Assembly (NCBI GenBank): GCA_009928985.1
Contig: SABL01000004.1
Span: forward strand, 1-54,135
Reading direction: 5' to 3'
From: Clostridia bacterium
GTDB taxonomy: Bacteria; Bacillota; Clostridia; Saccharofermentanales; UBA5734
DNA: 54,135 bases
In this document: piece after piece, positions 37,461 to 45,334 of the stretch
Layout: every line of letters begins with the position of its first letter
Numbering within the stretch: the first letter of the stretch is position 1
Position numbers and translations under genes: made by a program
The notes under the pieces: generated by a model
Database searches by the model: none
Seen by the model: the letters and a program-made list of their open reading frames with translations, nothing else
What the model was told of the DNA's origin: nothing

Positions 37461-38600
37461 TCACCCCAGATAGGCGTGCGCATCTTTCAGCTTCTGTATG
37501 ATCGGGATATGCTGCGGACAGACTTGCTCGCAGGCACCACATTCAACACAGATCGAGGCATCCTCGTGGTTTTTGACCAGCCAGGCGTAGCTGTCCCGAC
37601 CGGAAGCCAGATCCTCGATCATGAAGGCCTGGTTATAGGCGCGGAAAACGGATGGAATCGCAACCCCTGACGGACAGGGCAGGCAGTATTCACAGCCGGT
37701 GCAGTCAACCTGGATTTTGCTCTGATACAAGGCCCGGACTTTTTCCACCCTCGCTTCATCCTCGGCAGTCAGGCAGCCCGGTTTCGTGTCGGCAAAAATC
37801 CGGAGATTATCATGGAGCTGGTCCATCGTGCTGACGCCACTGAGGATGACTTTGACCTCTGGCTTGTTGGCCAGCCAGCGGAACGCCCATTCCACGCCCG
37901 ATCGTTGTTCGGTCGCCTCATCCCATATCGCCTGGATTTCAGCTGGAACATGCGCCGCCAGAGCCCCGCCGCGCAGCGGTTCCATAACGACCACCCCGAT
38001 TCCTCGTGCTGCCGCATAATCCAGGCCGGCCAAACCAGCCTGGTAGTCGACATCGAGGATATTGAGCTGGATCTGGCACATGTCCCAGGCGTAGCTGTCA
38101 ACAATCTCCTTGAACAGTGGCAATTGGTCATGAAACGAAAATGCTGCAAACCGGATCCGGCCATCGGCCTTGGCCCGGTCGAGGAAATCCAGGACGCCCA
38201 GATCGCGCACCTTGCCCCACGTTCCCTGATGCAAGGCATGCAGCAGATAGAAATCGATCTGGTCTGTCTGCAATTTCTCCAGCTGGCGGTTGAGCAGCCG
38301 GTCAAAATCATCCGCTGTCTTAACCTCCCAGACCGGCAGTTTAGTCGCAAGAGACACTCGTTCGCGATAACCACCCTGCAAAGCCTTGCCAACAACGAGT
38401 TCGCTGTTGCCACCATGATAGGGATAGGCCGTATCCACATAGGTGACACCACCGTCGATACCAGAGCGGATCATCCGGATCGCCTCCGGCTCATCTATCT
38501 TCGTGCCATCAGACTGGCCCGGCAACAGCGGCAGTCGCATGCAGCCAATACCAAAAATTGACGTTTCAAGCCCCAGTTTTTTCCAATGCCTTTTTTCCAC
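37461..38600 (-). CDS. Aldo/keto reductase with C-terminal 4Fe-4S ferredoxin domain
   Basis: 379 residues. The AKR barrel comprises residues 1-~280 (GIGCMRLPLL; YVDTAYPYHGGNSELVVGKAL; DFYLLHALHQ). It is followed by two Cys clusters, CTGCEYCLPCPSGVAIP and CVECGACEQVCPQHIPI, that would hold two 4Fe-4S centres. GTG start with AAGGAGG 9 bp upstream. By family knowledge such enzymes reduce aldehydes or ketones. With fucI next door, lactaldehyde is a possible substrate but unproven. Confidence 0.93.
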   Translation of the reverse strand: MEKRHWKKLGLETSIFGIGCMRLPLLPGQSDGTKIDEPEAIRMIRSGIDGGVTYVDTAYPYHGGNSELVVGKALQGGYRERVSLATKLPVWEVKTADDFDRLLNRQLEKLQTDQIDFYLLHALHQGTWGKVRDLGVLDFLDRAKADGRIRFAAFSFHDQLPLFKEIVDSYAWDMCQIQLNILDVDYQAGLAGLDYAAARGIGVVVMEPLRGGALAAHVPAEIQAIWDEATEQRSGVEWAFRWLANKPEVKVILSGVSTMDQLHDNLRIFADTKPGCLTAEDEARVEKVRALYQSKIQVDCTGCEYCLPCPSGVAIPSVFRAYNQAFMIEDLASGRDSYAWLVKNHEDASICVECGACEQVCPQHIPIIQKLKDAHAYLG

Positions 38601-38748
38601 GATGAAATTCCTCCTTGAAGCCAGCGACCGAATGGATCAGCCATTCCTTGCCAGCCGAATTTTGCTGGTCTACAATGACATCATACGACTAAAAGTCAAC
38701 TTCAAGTCAAGCTCAGGCAGCAGATTCTTCGGACGATCGGCGGAAATT

Positions 38749-39183
38749 ATGCGCGGAAAACTTTTCTACGAAACCGGCCAGCTCAAGTACGAGGGCGAAT
38801 ACAAAATGGGAGCATCCGGTGCCATCCCTAATGGTCGTGGCATCAGCTACTACCCCGATGGCCAGTGCCACTTCGATGGTATCTTCAACGACTGGTCGGT
38901 TGACATCGGCGTCGAACACTATCCCAATGGACAGATCAAATTTGAAGGAATTTTCAACAAGCGTCCACGCGCCTACATCGGCCCCCGCTACTACGCCAGC
39001 GGCATCCTCTACCGCGATGACGGCAGCAAATGGTTCATCGGCACCTTCAATGTTTTAAAGCGCGGCCCGATCGAATCCCCCGTTGTCAAATTTCCCGACT
39101 GCTTTTACGACGGCATCGAATACACCGAGAACGGACAGCTGATTTTCCATGTCCCGTCGGATTTTATCAACTACGTGTATTGA
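38749..39183 (+). CDS. MORN-repeat-like small protein
   Basis: 144 residues. Repeated YEGEYKMGAS, FDGIFNDWSV and FEGIFNKRPR units with YYPDGQ/YPNGQ turns match MORN-like (toxin-antitoxin YwqK-type) beta-hairpin repeats. No signal peptide. ATG start with only a weak CGGAAA upstream. It is divergent from the reductase and convergent with the deacylase gene; the role is unknown. Confidence 0.75.
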   Translation: MRGKLFYETGQLKYEGEYKMGASGAIPNGRGISYYPDGQCHFDGIFNDWSVDIGVEHYPNGQIKFEGIFNKRPRAYIGPRYYASGILYRDDGSKWFIGTFNVLKRGPIESPVVKFPDCFYDGIEYTENGQLIFHVPSDFINYVY

Positions 39184-39190
39184 AAACGGC

Positions 39191-39661
39191 CTATTCCCAA
39201 TTCTTGCAGACATCCACCCAGCCCATTGCATTGGCGTAGTGTTCCAGTTCAACCAACGTCAGCTCGATCGCGCTGTTGCTGCTGCCACATGCGGGAAATA
39301 CTGTTGTGAATCGCTGCAGCGACACATCGAGATGCACCGGCACACCGTCCGGGATGGCGAAAGGGCAGACGCCGCCAACCGCATGGCCTGTCGCGGCAAG
39401 GACGTGCTCGACATCGAGCATTTTCGGTTTGGCACCAAACCGAGTTTTGAATTTGGCGTTATCGACTCTGGCATCACCGGCAGCGACCACCAGGACGGCG
39501 GATCCATCGACCAGGAATGACAAGGTCTTGGCGATCCGTTTGGCCTCGCATCCCAGAGCTTGGGCCGCCAGCTCGACAGTCGCACTCGATACCGGAAATT
39601 CGAGAATCCGGTTCGCAATACCTTGATCGTAAAAAAAAGCACGTACAATTTCGATAGCCAT
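39191..39661 (-). CDS. YbaK/EbsC-type aminoacyl-tRNA deacylase
   Basis: 156 residues. The YbaK/ProX fold is indicated by AAQALGCEAKRIAKTLSFLV, DARVDNAKFKTRFGAKPKML, and GHAVGGVCPFAIPDGVPVHLD. By family knowledge these proteins hydrolyse misacylated tRNA (for example Cys- or Ala-tRNAPro). The ATG has no clear Shine-Dalgarno site, and a TAAACT-like box lies about 8 bp upstream, so a leaderless transcript is possible. Confidence 0.88.
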   Translation of the reverse strand: MAIEIVRAFFYDQGIANRILEFPVSSATVELAAQALGCEAKRIAKTLSFLVDGSAVLVVAAGDARVDNAKFKTRFGAKPKMLDVEHVLAATGHAVGGVCPFAIPDGVPVHLDVSLQRFTTVFPACGSSNSAIELTLVELEHYANAMGWVDVCKNWE

Positions 39662-39806
39662 GATGATAGTTTAAAGCAAAGACAGTCGTTTTTCAGCATC
39701 GGGCATTAAAAAGCCTCGGGGGTTACCGATTCCGATCTTAGAAACCCACTAGAATAATAGCTAACAACTCCCTCAGCAGAACGCTCGAACCGAGCCAGGA
39801 GGTTCT

Positions 39807-40190
39807 ATGACATCCTTATCGATGAGAATCCGGTCTTATTTCCAGCTAACCTGGGCCCTTTTGCTTCTCACAGCTCTGATCGCTGGCTGCAGCAGTCCTT
39901 CCACTTCAACTTCAGCAACTTCAGGTGTCAATGACCCCACAACGGCAGCATCCAGCATCCAGGCCTTCACATTGGAAGAGCTGGCCTCCTTCGATGGCCA
40001 GGATGGCCGCAAAGCCTACATTGCCGTCGATGGGATTGTCTACGATGTCACGCTGCTCGCTGAATGGGGGAACAAGATGCACGCCGGTCGTTTCTCAGCC
40101 GGCAAAAACTACAGTGAAGAGATCAAGAATGCACCCCATGGCTTGGACAAATTACTCAAGGCGGTCCAGGTGGGTGTCCTGTCTGAATAG
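39807..40190 (+). CDS. Cytochrome b5-like haem-binding lipoprotein
   Basis: 127 residues. Lipoprotein signal ending at C28 (ALIAGC), a Ser/Thr linker to about 52, then a cytochrome b5-like domain: FTLEELASFDGQDGRKAYIA, VDGIVYDVTLL, and the two candidate haem ligands H92 (KMHAGRF) and H111 (APHGLDKL). AGGAGG lies 5 bp before the ATG. It is followed after 55 bp by a membrane protein with paired His residues. Together they look like a small haem electron-transfer module on the outer face of the membrane. Confidence 0.87.
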   Translation: MTSLSMRIRSYFQLTWALLLLTALIAGCSSPSTSTSATSGVNDPTTAASSIQAFTLEELASFDGQDGRKAYIAVDGIVYDVTLLAEWGNKMHAGRFSAGKNYSEEIKNAPHGLDKLLKAVQVGVLSE

Positions 40191-40245
40191 CATCATCCGT
40201 TCATCGTTACAGTAATTACAACAGATCACACCAGAGGAGGACTTC

Positions 40246-40662
40246 ATGTACACATTGGGCAGGTTCCTTGGCTACGTCATCACCTTCGGTTATCTCTTAA
40301 CGATCCTCAACTATTTCGTCAAATGGCTGAATCGGACAGTCATGGCCAAGCGGCCCAAAGACGACTCCGCCCGCATGGCTTATACCCGTTTCATGCGGTT
40401 TATTGTCAGCAATCATCGCGTGTTTGCCATCATCACCTCAACCGCCCTGATTGCCCATTTCCTGATCCAGTCGCAAAGCTGGGGCCTTTATCCAACAGGG
40501 ATCATAGCCGGGTCACTCTTGCTGGTCCAGGGGAGTCTGGGGGGATTTGGCACCTACGTGAAAAAGAAAAAGCCTGGCGTGTGGCTAATGGTTCATCGTG
40601 TTGTGGCTATTCTGCTCGGCTTGGCGATTGTTCTGCATGTGTTGACCGCTCGCTTCAGCTGA
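40246..40662 (+). CDS. Four-helix membrane protein with four spaced histidines (putative dihaem cytochrome b)
   Basis: 138 residues with four hydrophobic helices. His57/His71 lie in one helix and His117/His131 in another. Both pairs are exactly 14 residues apart, the spacing used for bis-His haem ligation in cytochrome b561 and bc1-type b cytochromes. I do not recognise a named family. AGAGGAGG lies 5 bp before the ATG. It follows the cytochrome b5-like lipoprotein in the same unit. Haem binding is an inference from spacing. Confidence 0.75.
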   Translation: MYTLGRFLGYVITFGYLLTILNYFVKWLNRTVMAKRPKDDSARMAYTRFMRFIVSNHRVFAIITSTALIAHFLIQSQSWGLYPTGIIAGSLLLVQGSLGGFGTYVKKKKPGVWLMVHRVVAILLGLAIVLHVLTARFS

Positions 40663-40686
40663 ATCGTTTCTTCACAGATCCACGAC

Positions 40687-40727
40687 AAAACTCCGCTGTA
40701 TGACCAATTGGCCATCAGCGGAGTTTT
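40687..40727. terminator. Terminator after the haem pair
   Basis: Arms 40687-40698 and 40716-40727 (AAAACTCCGCTG/CAGCGGAGTTTT), perfect over 12 bp with a 17-nt loop. A second, shorter stem (ACGCC/GGCGT then TCTTTTTT, about 40768-40798) follows before the end of the convergent gene. Confidence 0.8.
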
Positions 40728-40794
40728 CGACTTTCTTGTAACAGTCCTGTGTCATCTACTAGAGCGCAACGCCGTCTCAACAAAGGCGTCTTTT

Positions 40795-41433
40795 TTAGCG
40801 ACCGCGACCGCCTGCTCCACGACTGGCAGCACGAGAAGTTTGATTGCCACGTGAGTTGCTGTCATCACCATTCTGGGCCTTGGCACCTGTTCTGGAACCG
40901 GTTCCTGCAGACAAGCCCAGGCCGACTCGTTCATCGAGTCGTTCAAAAGCGGCCAGGTGGTTTTCCGAACCTTTCATCAGGTTTTCGAAGACGATCCGGA
41001 TATCATCTGGCAGGTCCTGCGCGAGGAACTTTTCATACATACCAATGTTCAGGACTTCTGCGGTCACTCCGATGGCATAGGTTTCGGCAAGCGTAGCCGG
41101 CAATTCATAACTGTCCGGATCCGGCTGGGCCGGGACGGCGACATCATAGGCATCAAGCAAGGGCATCAGAGCCGCGATGTGCTTGTCTTCCGCTTTTTCA
41201 ATGTTGCTGTAGACTCGCACCGTGCCAAATTCATCCTGGATCGCAGCGTATTCGGCTTTGGCATTGAATTCGTCCTGGATGGCATAGGTCAGCATGTCTT
41301 CAATCGTATAGGAGGTATCTGCGTCAGCTGCAGCGGCGCCGGTCAATTCTGCGGCAGAAACCGCCATGCCGAAGGCACCGGTCAGGGCAAGGCTCAGGGA
41401 CAAAGCAGTGGTTATCTTGGCAAACTGTTTCAT
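40795..41433 (-). CDS. Secreted DUF2202 ferritin-like protein
   Basis: 212 residues. A cleavable signal peptide ends near VSAAE. A DUF2202 ferritin-like four-helix domain follows, with candidate di-iron ligands in EFNAKAEYAAIQDE, KAEDKHIAAL (ExxH), VTAEVLNIGMYEKF and SENHLAAFERL (ExxH). The last ~40 residues are Gly/Arg/Ser-rich and probably disordered. AAAGGAG is 8 bp before the ATG. Facing the haem-protein pair, it may bind metal at the cell surface. Confidence 0.9.
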   Translation of the reverse strand: MKQFAKITTALSLSLALTGAFGMAVSAAELTGAAAADADTSYTIEDMLTYAIQDEFNAKAEYAAIQDEFGTVRVYSNIEKAEDKHIAALMPLLDAYDVAVPAQPDPDSYELPATLAETYAIGVTAEVLNIGMYEKFLAQDLPDDIRIVFENLMKGSENHLAAFERLDERVGLGLSAGTGSRTGAKAQNGDDSNSRGNQTSRAASRGAGGRGR

Positions 41434-41715
41434 TGTTATTGCTCCTTTCAAGGCTGGTCTGGAATCCAGATCTGCCCGATCCGTACACGTGTTGTGAGAG
41501 ATCTTATGGTCTCAGCATAGACCTCAATTGTCAGAACTTTGTGTGGGAATTAGCAAATTTTTGTGAAGGAAAAAGTGCGCGATTGCTGCTTTCTTAAGGA
41601 TTCGACCAAAGCCGTGCAGGCCGCAAGGCTATCTTTCGTGCTACACTTGAAGCAGGCAGGACCATGCGCCATAGGGTGGCCAGGTCCGTCAGAAATGGAT
41701 TTCCGGAGGATTTGC

Positions 41716-42990
41716 GTGCGGCACGAGGCATGGTACAGGCTGGACAATGTGGCCAAGATATACCCGGTTCTGGCGCGCTCGCGCCACCTGACCATGTTCC
41801 GGTTGTCTGCCACCCTGACCATCCCCGTTGATCCTGCCATTTTGCAGCAGGCCCTGGCCCAGACACTGGAACGTCTGCCTTTTTTCGCCGTCCGCTTGCG
41901 CCGCGGCCTGTTCTGGTATTATTTCGAAGCCAATCCACACCCGGCCCGGATCGAAGAAGATGTCCGCCAGCCTCTGCGGCCCCTGATCAAAGGTGAGCAG
42001 TCCGGGTTCCTGTTCAAAGTCCGCTACACCGACCGCCGGATCGCCGTTGACTTCTTCCATGCCCTGACTGACGGCACCGGAGGCAATATTTTCTTGAAAA
42101 CACTGGTTGCCTGCTATTTGAACCTGGCCGGTCATCCCGTCAAGCCGGATCCTGCCCATGGGATCCTGGATTGCCATGCTGCATTCGACCCGGCAGAGAT
42201 GGAGGATGCCTACAAGCGTCATGCCCGGTTCCGCAAAGCCCATCGGCCGAGCTCTTCGCGCGCTTTCCAGCTCCAGGGCACCCTGAAGCCGGGCCATCAC
42301 TTCCAGATCATCAGCGGGACGATGCCAGTCGAAGCCCTGAGCCGAGTTGCCAAGGCCCACAAAGTCTCCGTCACGGAGTTGCTGGTTGGCGTTGCGATGT
42401 TCCAGATCTACCGGCTCCAGCAAAAAGGCGGATTCAAAATCGACACACCCGTCCGGATTTCGGTGCCCATCAACATGCGGCGTTTCTTCCCCAGTCAAAC
42501 CTTGCGCAATTTCTTTCTCTACGCTTTGCCCGGAATCGAGCCGGCCTATGGCGATTACACGTTTGATGAAGTTCTGCAGGCGGTTCACCATTTCATGCGC
42601 TACACGGTCAACGAAAAATATCTCAATGCCATGATGGCAGCCAATGTCATGCCGGAAAACAACTGGCTGATCCGGATCAGTCCGCTGGTCCTGAAAAACG
42701 CCATCTTGCGACTGATCTATACCGCAACCGGAGAAGCCAGCTTTTCAGCCACCTTTTCCAACTTGGGTGTCCAGAATCTGCCACCAGACTTGGCCAAATG
42801 GATCGAACACCTGGATTTCCTGCTCGGACCTTCCCGTTGCACGCCGGTCAATGGAGCTGTGGTCAGCTGCAATGGCCAGGTCGTGGTCAATCTGACCAGC
42901 ACGATTGTCGAGACTGATTTCCAGCGCGAATTTTTCCGCCAGCTGGTCCGACTGGGCGTTCCGGTCCGGGTCGCCAGCAACCTCAATTAA
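41716..42990 (+). CDS. Condensation-domain-type acyltransferase
   Basis: 424 residues from a GTG with GGAGG 6 bp upstream; the open frame extends back without a site. The HxxxDG catalytic motif is present as HALTDG (115-120), preceded by a Tyr/Phe-rich strand, and SVPINMRRFFPSQTLRNFFLYA is similar to the latch region of CoA-dependent acyltransferases and wax-ester/alcohol acetyltransferases. It lies first in an operon with a zinc-ribbon membrane protein and an esterase. The acyl donor and acceptor are unknown; a small-molecule ester or a surface polyketide-like product is possible. Confidence 0.8.
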   Translation: MRHEAWYRLDNVAKIYPVLARSRHLTMFRLSATLTIPVDPAILQQALAQTLERLPFFAVRLRRGLFWYYFEANPHPARIEEDVRQPLRPLIKGEQSGFLFKVRYTDRRIAVDFFHALTDGTGGNIFLKTLVACYLNLAGHPVKPDPAHGILDCHAAFDPAEMEDAYKRHARFRKAHRPSSSRAFQLQGTLKPGHHFQIISGTMPVEALSRVAKAHKVSVTELLVGVAMFQIYRLQQKGGFKIDTPVRISVPINMRRFFPSQTLRNFFLYALPGIEPAYGDYTFDEVLQAVHHFMRYTVNEKYLNAMMAANVMPENNWLIRISPLVLKNAILRLIYTATGEASFSATFSNLGVQNLPPDLAKWIEHLDFLLGPSRCTPVNGAVVSCNGQVVVNLTSTIVETDFQREFFRQLVRLGVPVRVASNLN

Positions 42991-43024
42991 TCGTTTCGGG
43001 GATCACTCAGGAGGAACCTTTTTT

Positions 43025-43735
43025 ATGTCTTATTGTGTCAATTGCGGGGTCGAACTGGCGCCATCTGAAAAGCAGTGCCCCCTCTGCGGTGCGGAGGTCA
43101 TGAACCCTGCCCAACCAGCGCCGGAAAACCCCTGGCAGCCCTATCCGCACCGCGATGATCCCCTGATCGCCCAGATCAACCGGCGTTTCATTGCCGCGAT
43201 GATCACCATTGCACTGACGTTCCCGATGGCCATTTGCCTGGCCATCGACTATTCCTATTCAGGCCAGTTGAGCTGGAGTCTTTATGTTGCCGGTGCGCTG
43301 GCGATGCTCTGGTGCTGGCTGGCCCCGGGTTTTCTTTACAAAAAAGCTCGATTTTTGCCGGTGATGTTACCGATCAGCTGCAGCTTGCTCGGATTTCTCT
43401 ATCTGGTCGAGTATCTGACAGCTCCGGCAACGCGCTGGTTTGTCCCCCTGGCCATGCCCTTGGTCTTGCTTCTGACAGTTCTGGCTGGTACGGTCACCAT
43501 CCTGGCCCGGCGCTCAGTCATTCGCGGTTTTGCCATACCTGCAGCCATCCTGATCGGTTCCGGCCTGATGGCTGCCGGCACCGATCTCCTGATCACCCAG
43601 TTGCGCGAGCAGCACTGGATAGTATCGTGGTCCTGGTTTGTGCTTCTGCCCTCTCTGGCAGGGGCAGCCATTTTCCTGGTCATCGCCCGCCGGCAGAAAA
43701 TGCGGACCGAAATTCTGAAGCGACTACATATCTGA
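43025..43735 (+). CDS. Zinc-ribbon membrane protein (DUF6320-like)
   Basis: 236 residues. The N-terminus has a zinc ribbon with C4, C7, C18 and C21 (CVNCGVEL; CPLCGAEV), then a Pro-rich stretch and six hydrophobic helices from about residue 50. AGGAGGAA is 8 bp before the ATG. It sits between the acyltransferase and esterase genes. By memory DUF6320 proteins have this layout, but no function is established. Confidence 0.78.
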   Translation: MSYCVNCGVELAPSEKQCPLCGAEVMNPAQPAPENPWQPYPHRDDPLIAQINRRFIAAMITIALTFPMAICLAIDYSYSGQLSWSLYVAGALAMLWCWLAPGFLYKKARFLPVMLPISCSLLGFLYLVEYLTAPATRWFVPLAMPLVLLLTVLAGTVTILARRSVIRGFAIPAAILIGSGLMAAGTDLLITQLREQHWIVSWSWFVLLPSLAGAAIFLVIARRQKMRTEILKRLHI

Positions 43736-43748
43736 CAAGGAGTCTGTG

Positions 43749-44630
43749 ATGCCTAAACGCTTCCCCCTCTTTCCGCTTGCCCAAGCGGCCCATTTCCGGA
43801 TCGGAGGCAGCCTGGCCGAAGGTTTGCAAGCTTTGTTGAAAAGCAGGATCGAAGGATCTTACCAGGTTTTATCCGTCTGGAGTCCAGTGGAAATCTTGCA
43901 GCAACCAGCCCGCGATCGTGTCAAGCTGTACTATTTTCCGGCTGATGCAAAGAAGCCTTTCGCGCTGGTCTGCCCAGGTGGTGCTTACGCCAGTGTCGCT
44001 CGTGTCCGTGAAGGGTTCCCGACGGCAGCAGCCCTGAACCAGGCCGGGCATCCAGCTTTCGTCCTGGTCTACCGGACTGGCCTTGCAGCCCGCCACCCAG
44101 CGCCGTTGGAAGACGTCGCCCAAGCCATTCGCCTGATCATGGCGCAAGCTGGCAAGCTGGGCCTGGAAAATCTTCGCTATTCTGTCTGGGGCTACTCAGC
44201 CGGTGGCCATCTGGTCCTGAGCTGGGGGACATCGCACCTGGGCGCGCCTGCCTGGCAGCTGCCAAAGCCCACGGCCATTGTGGCCGCTTATCCGGTCGTC
44301 AACATGGGTGAGCACGCCCATGCTTTAAGCCGCGGACTCCTTCTTGGCCGCAATCCCAGCGACGAAACAATCGTGGCCCATTCGATCGAGCAGCAAATCA
44401 CGCCTGACTATCCCCCCACTTACGTCTGGCATTGTACAGCAGACCCTGTGGTGTCCATCACCAACAGCGACCGCCTCGTCGAAGCTCTCGACCAGGCCGG
44501 GGTCCCCTGCCAATACAAAGTCGTTCCCGGAGTGGCCCACGGCTGGGGCATCGGCCACGGCACCGCCGCAGAAGGCTGGTTCGAGGAAGCGCTCGAGTTT
44601 TGGCACAAAAGAGACGGGGTCTTGAATTGA
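43749..44630 (+). CDS. Alpha/beta-hydrolase esterase (BD-FAE/lipase-like)
   Basis: 293 residues, no signal peptide. The oxyanion strand is VCPGGAY, the nucleophile is Ser150 in GYSAGGH, a probable acid lies in CTADPVVS and the His in VAHGWG. AAGGAG is 6 bp before the ATG. Third gene of the acyltransferase operon. Its last codons coincide with one arm of the palindromic repeat at 44611-44662, so the C-terminus RDGVLN is encoded by repeat DNA. Confidence 0.87.
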   Translation: MPKRFPLFPLAQAAHFRIGGSLAEGLQALLKSRIEGSYQVLSVWSPVEILQQPARDRVKLYYFPADAKKPFALVCPGGAYASVARVREGFPTAAALNQAGHPAFVLVYRTGLAARHPAPLEDVAQAIRLIMAQAGKLGLENLRYSVWGYSAGGHLVLSWGTSHLGAPAWQLPKPTAIVAAYPVVNMGEHAHALSRGLLLGRNPSDETIVAHSIEQQITPDYPPTYVWHCTADPVVSITNSDRLVEALDQAGVPCQYKVVPGVAHGWGIGHGTAAEGWFEEALEFWHKRDGVLN

Positions 44631-44662
44631 AAAACCGATATCGGTTTTCGATATCGGTTTTT
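44611..44662. repeat. Palindromic repeat, copy 1, also the terminator of the esterase operon
   Basis: Shares about 45 bases with the copy at 45207-45264, starting GAGACGGGGTCTTGA. Here the right arm differs, and a perfect 13-bp stem (44630-44642 with 44650-44662) ends in five T, so it would act as a terminator. The left arm starts at the last base of the esterase stop codon. Confidence 0.8.
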
Positions 44663-44683
44663 ACAATCAAGGCTGTGTTTGAA

Positions 44684-45070
44684 TTATTTTGAGCTGTCAA
44701 TCGCTGACTTGAGCGCAGCTTCAACTTCGCTCGCAACATCAACCAAACTTGAGTTTTCAATCAAGCCGATGAGCGCACTCGGTCTGGGCAATGCCAGATG
44801 GACCTCGCCGGCCTTTTCAAAAACGACCAATTTGCATGGCAGGAAGGCACCCACCTCGATCTGAGTCTCCAAAGCCTTTTTCGCCTGTTTTGGATTGCAA
44901 ACCTCCAGAATCTGGATATTGTCCGCAAAATCCAGCCCTTTTTCATGTAACTTGTCCCGAAAATTGAGCTCCCACAAAACACCAAAGCTGACCGCACCCA
45001 GGCTCGCCTTGAGATCCGCCACAGCCTGCTCGAACGATTTATCAGTCACCACATCAAAGAGAATATTCAT
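44684..45070 (-). CDS. DUF302-family protein
   Basis: 128 residues, starting MNILFDVVTDKSFEQAV with AGGAGG 6 bp upstream. The VCNPKQAKKALETQIEVGAFLPCKLVVFE stretch is the DUF302 core (residues ~65-93); it includes the two conserved Cys. By family knowledge the fold binds a small ligand or haem-like cofactor; no enzyme activity is assigned. It sits alone between two copies of a palindromic repeat and is convergent with the esterase. Confidence 0.88.
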   Translation of the reverse strand: MNILFDVVTDKSFEQAVADLKASLGAVSFGVLWELNFRDKLHEKGLDFADNIQILEVCNPKQAKKALETQIEVGAFLPCKLVVFEKAGEVHLALPRPSALIGLIENSSLVDVASEVEAALKSAIDSSK

Positions 45071-45206
45071 CCTGAACCTCCTAAAAAAGTTCAATGACCA
45101 TCCCAGTCAGCATGATTAGCTAACTACGATAACCCGATGGTTATACCTAGACTCTACCACGCCCAGAAATTGCTGCTGTCACCAGCGGCACTGGTGTGCC
45201 GATTTT

Positions 45207-45264
45207 GAGACGGGGTCTTGATATTGCAAACCGATATCGGTTTTCGATATCAAGACCCCGTCTC
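45207..45264. repeat. Palindromic repeat, copy 2 (58 bp)
   Basis: Outer arms 45207-45224 and 45247-45264 are perfect 18-bp inverted repeats (GAGACGGGGTCTTGATAT). The middle holds the perfect 16-bp palindrome AAACCGATATCGGTTT (45228-45243). The element lies in the gap between DUF302 and the PhnB-like gene. The rest of 45071-45334 holds a short inverted repeat ATAACC/GGTTAT at 45129-45144, a possible operator. Confidence 0.85.
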
Positions 45265-45334
45265 TTTTCATTCACCGGTTACCGCCTTGCAGCTTGTGCC
45301 GTGATAAAATCGATTCTGCAAAGGGGGTGTCTCC

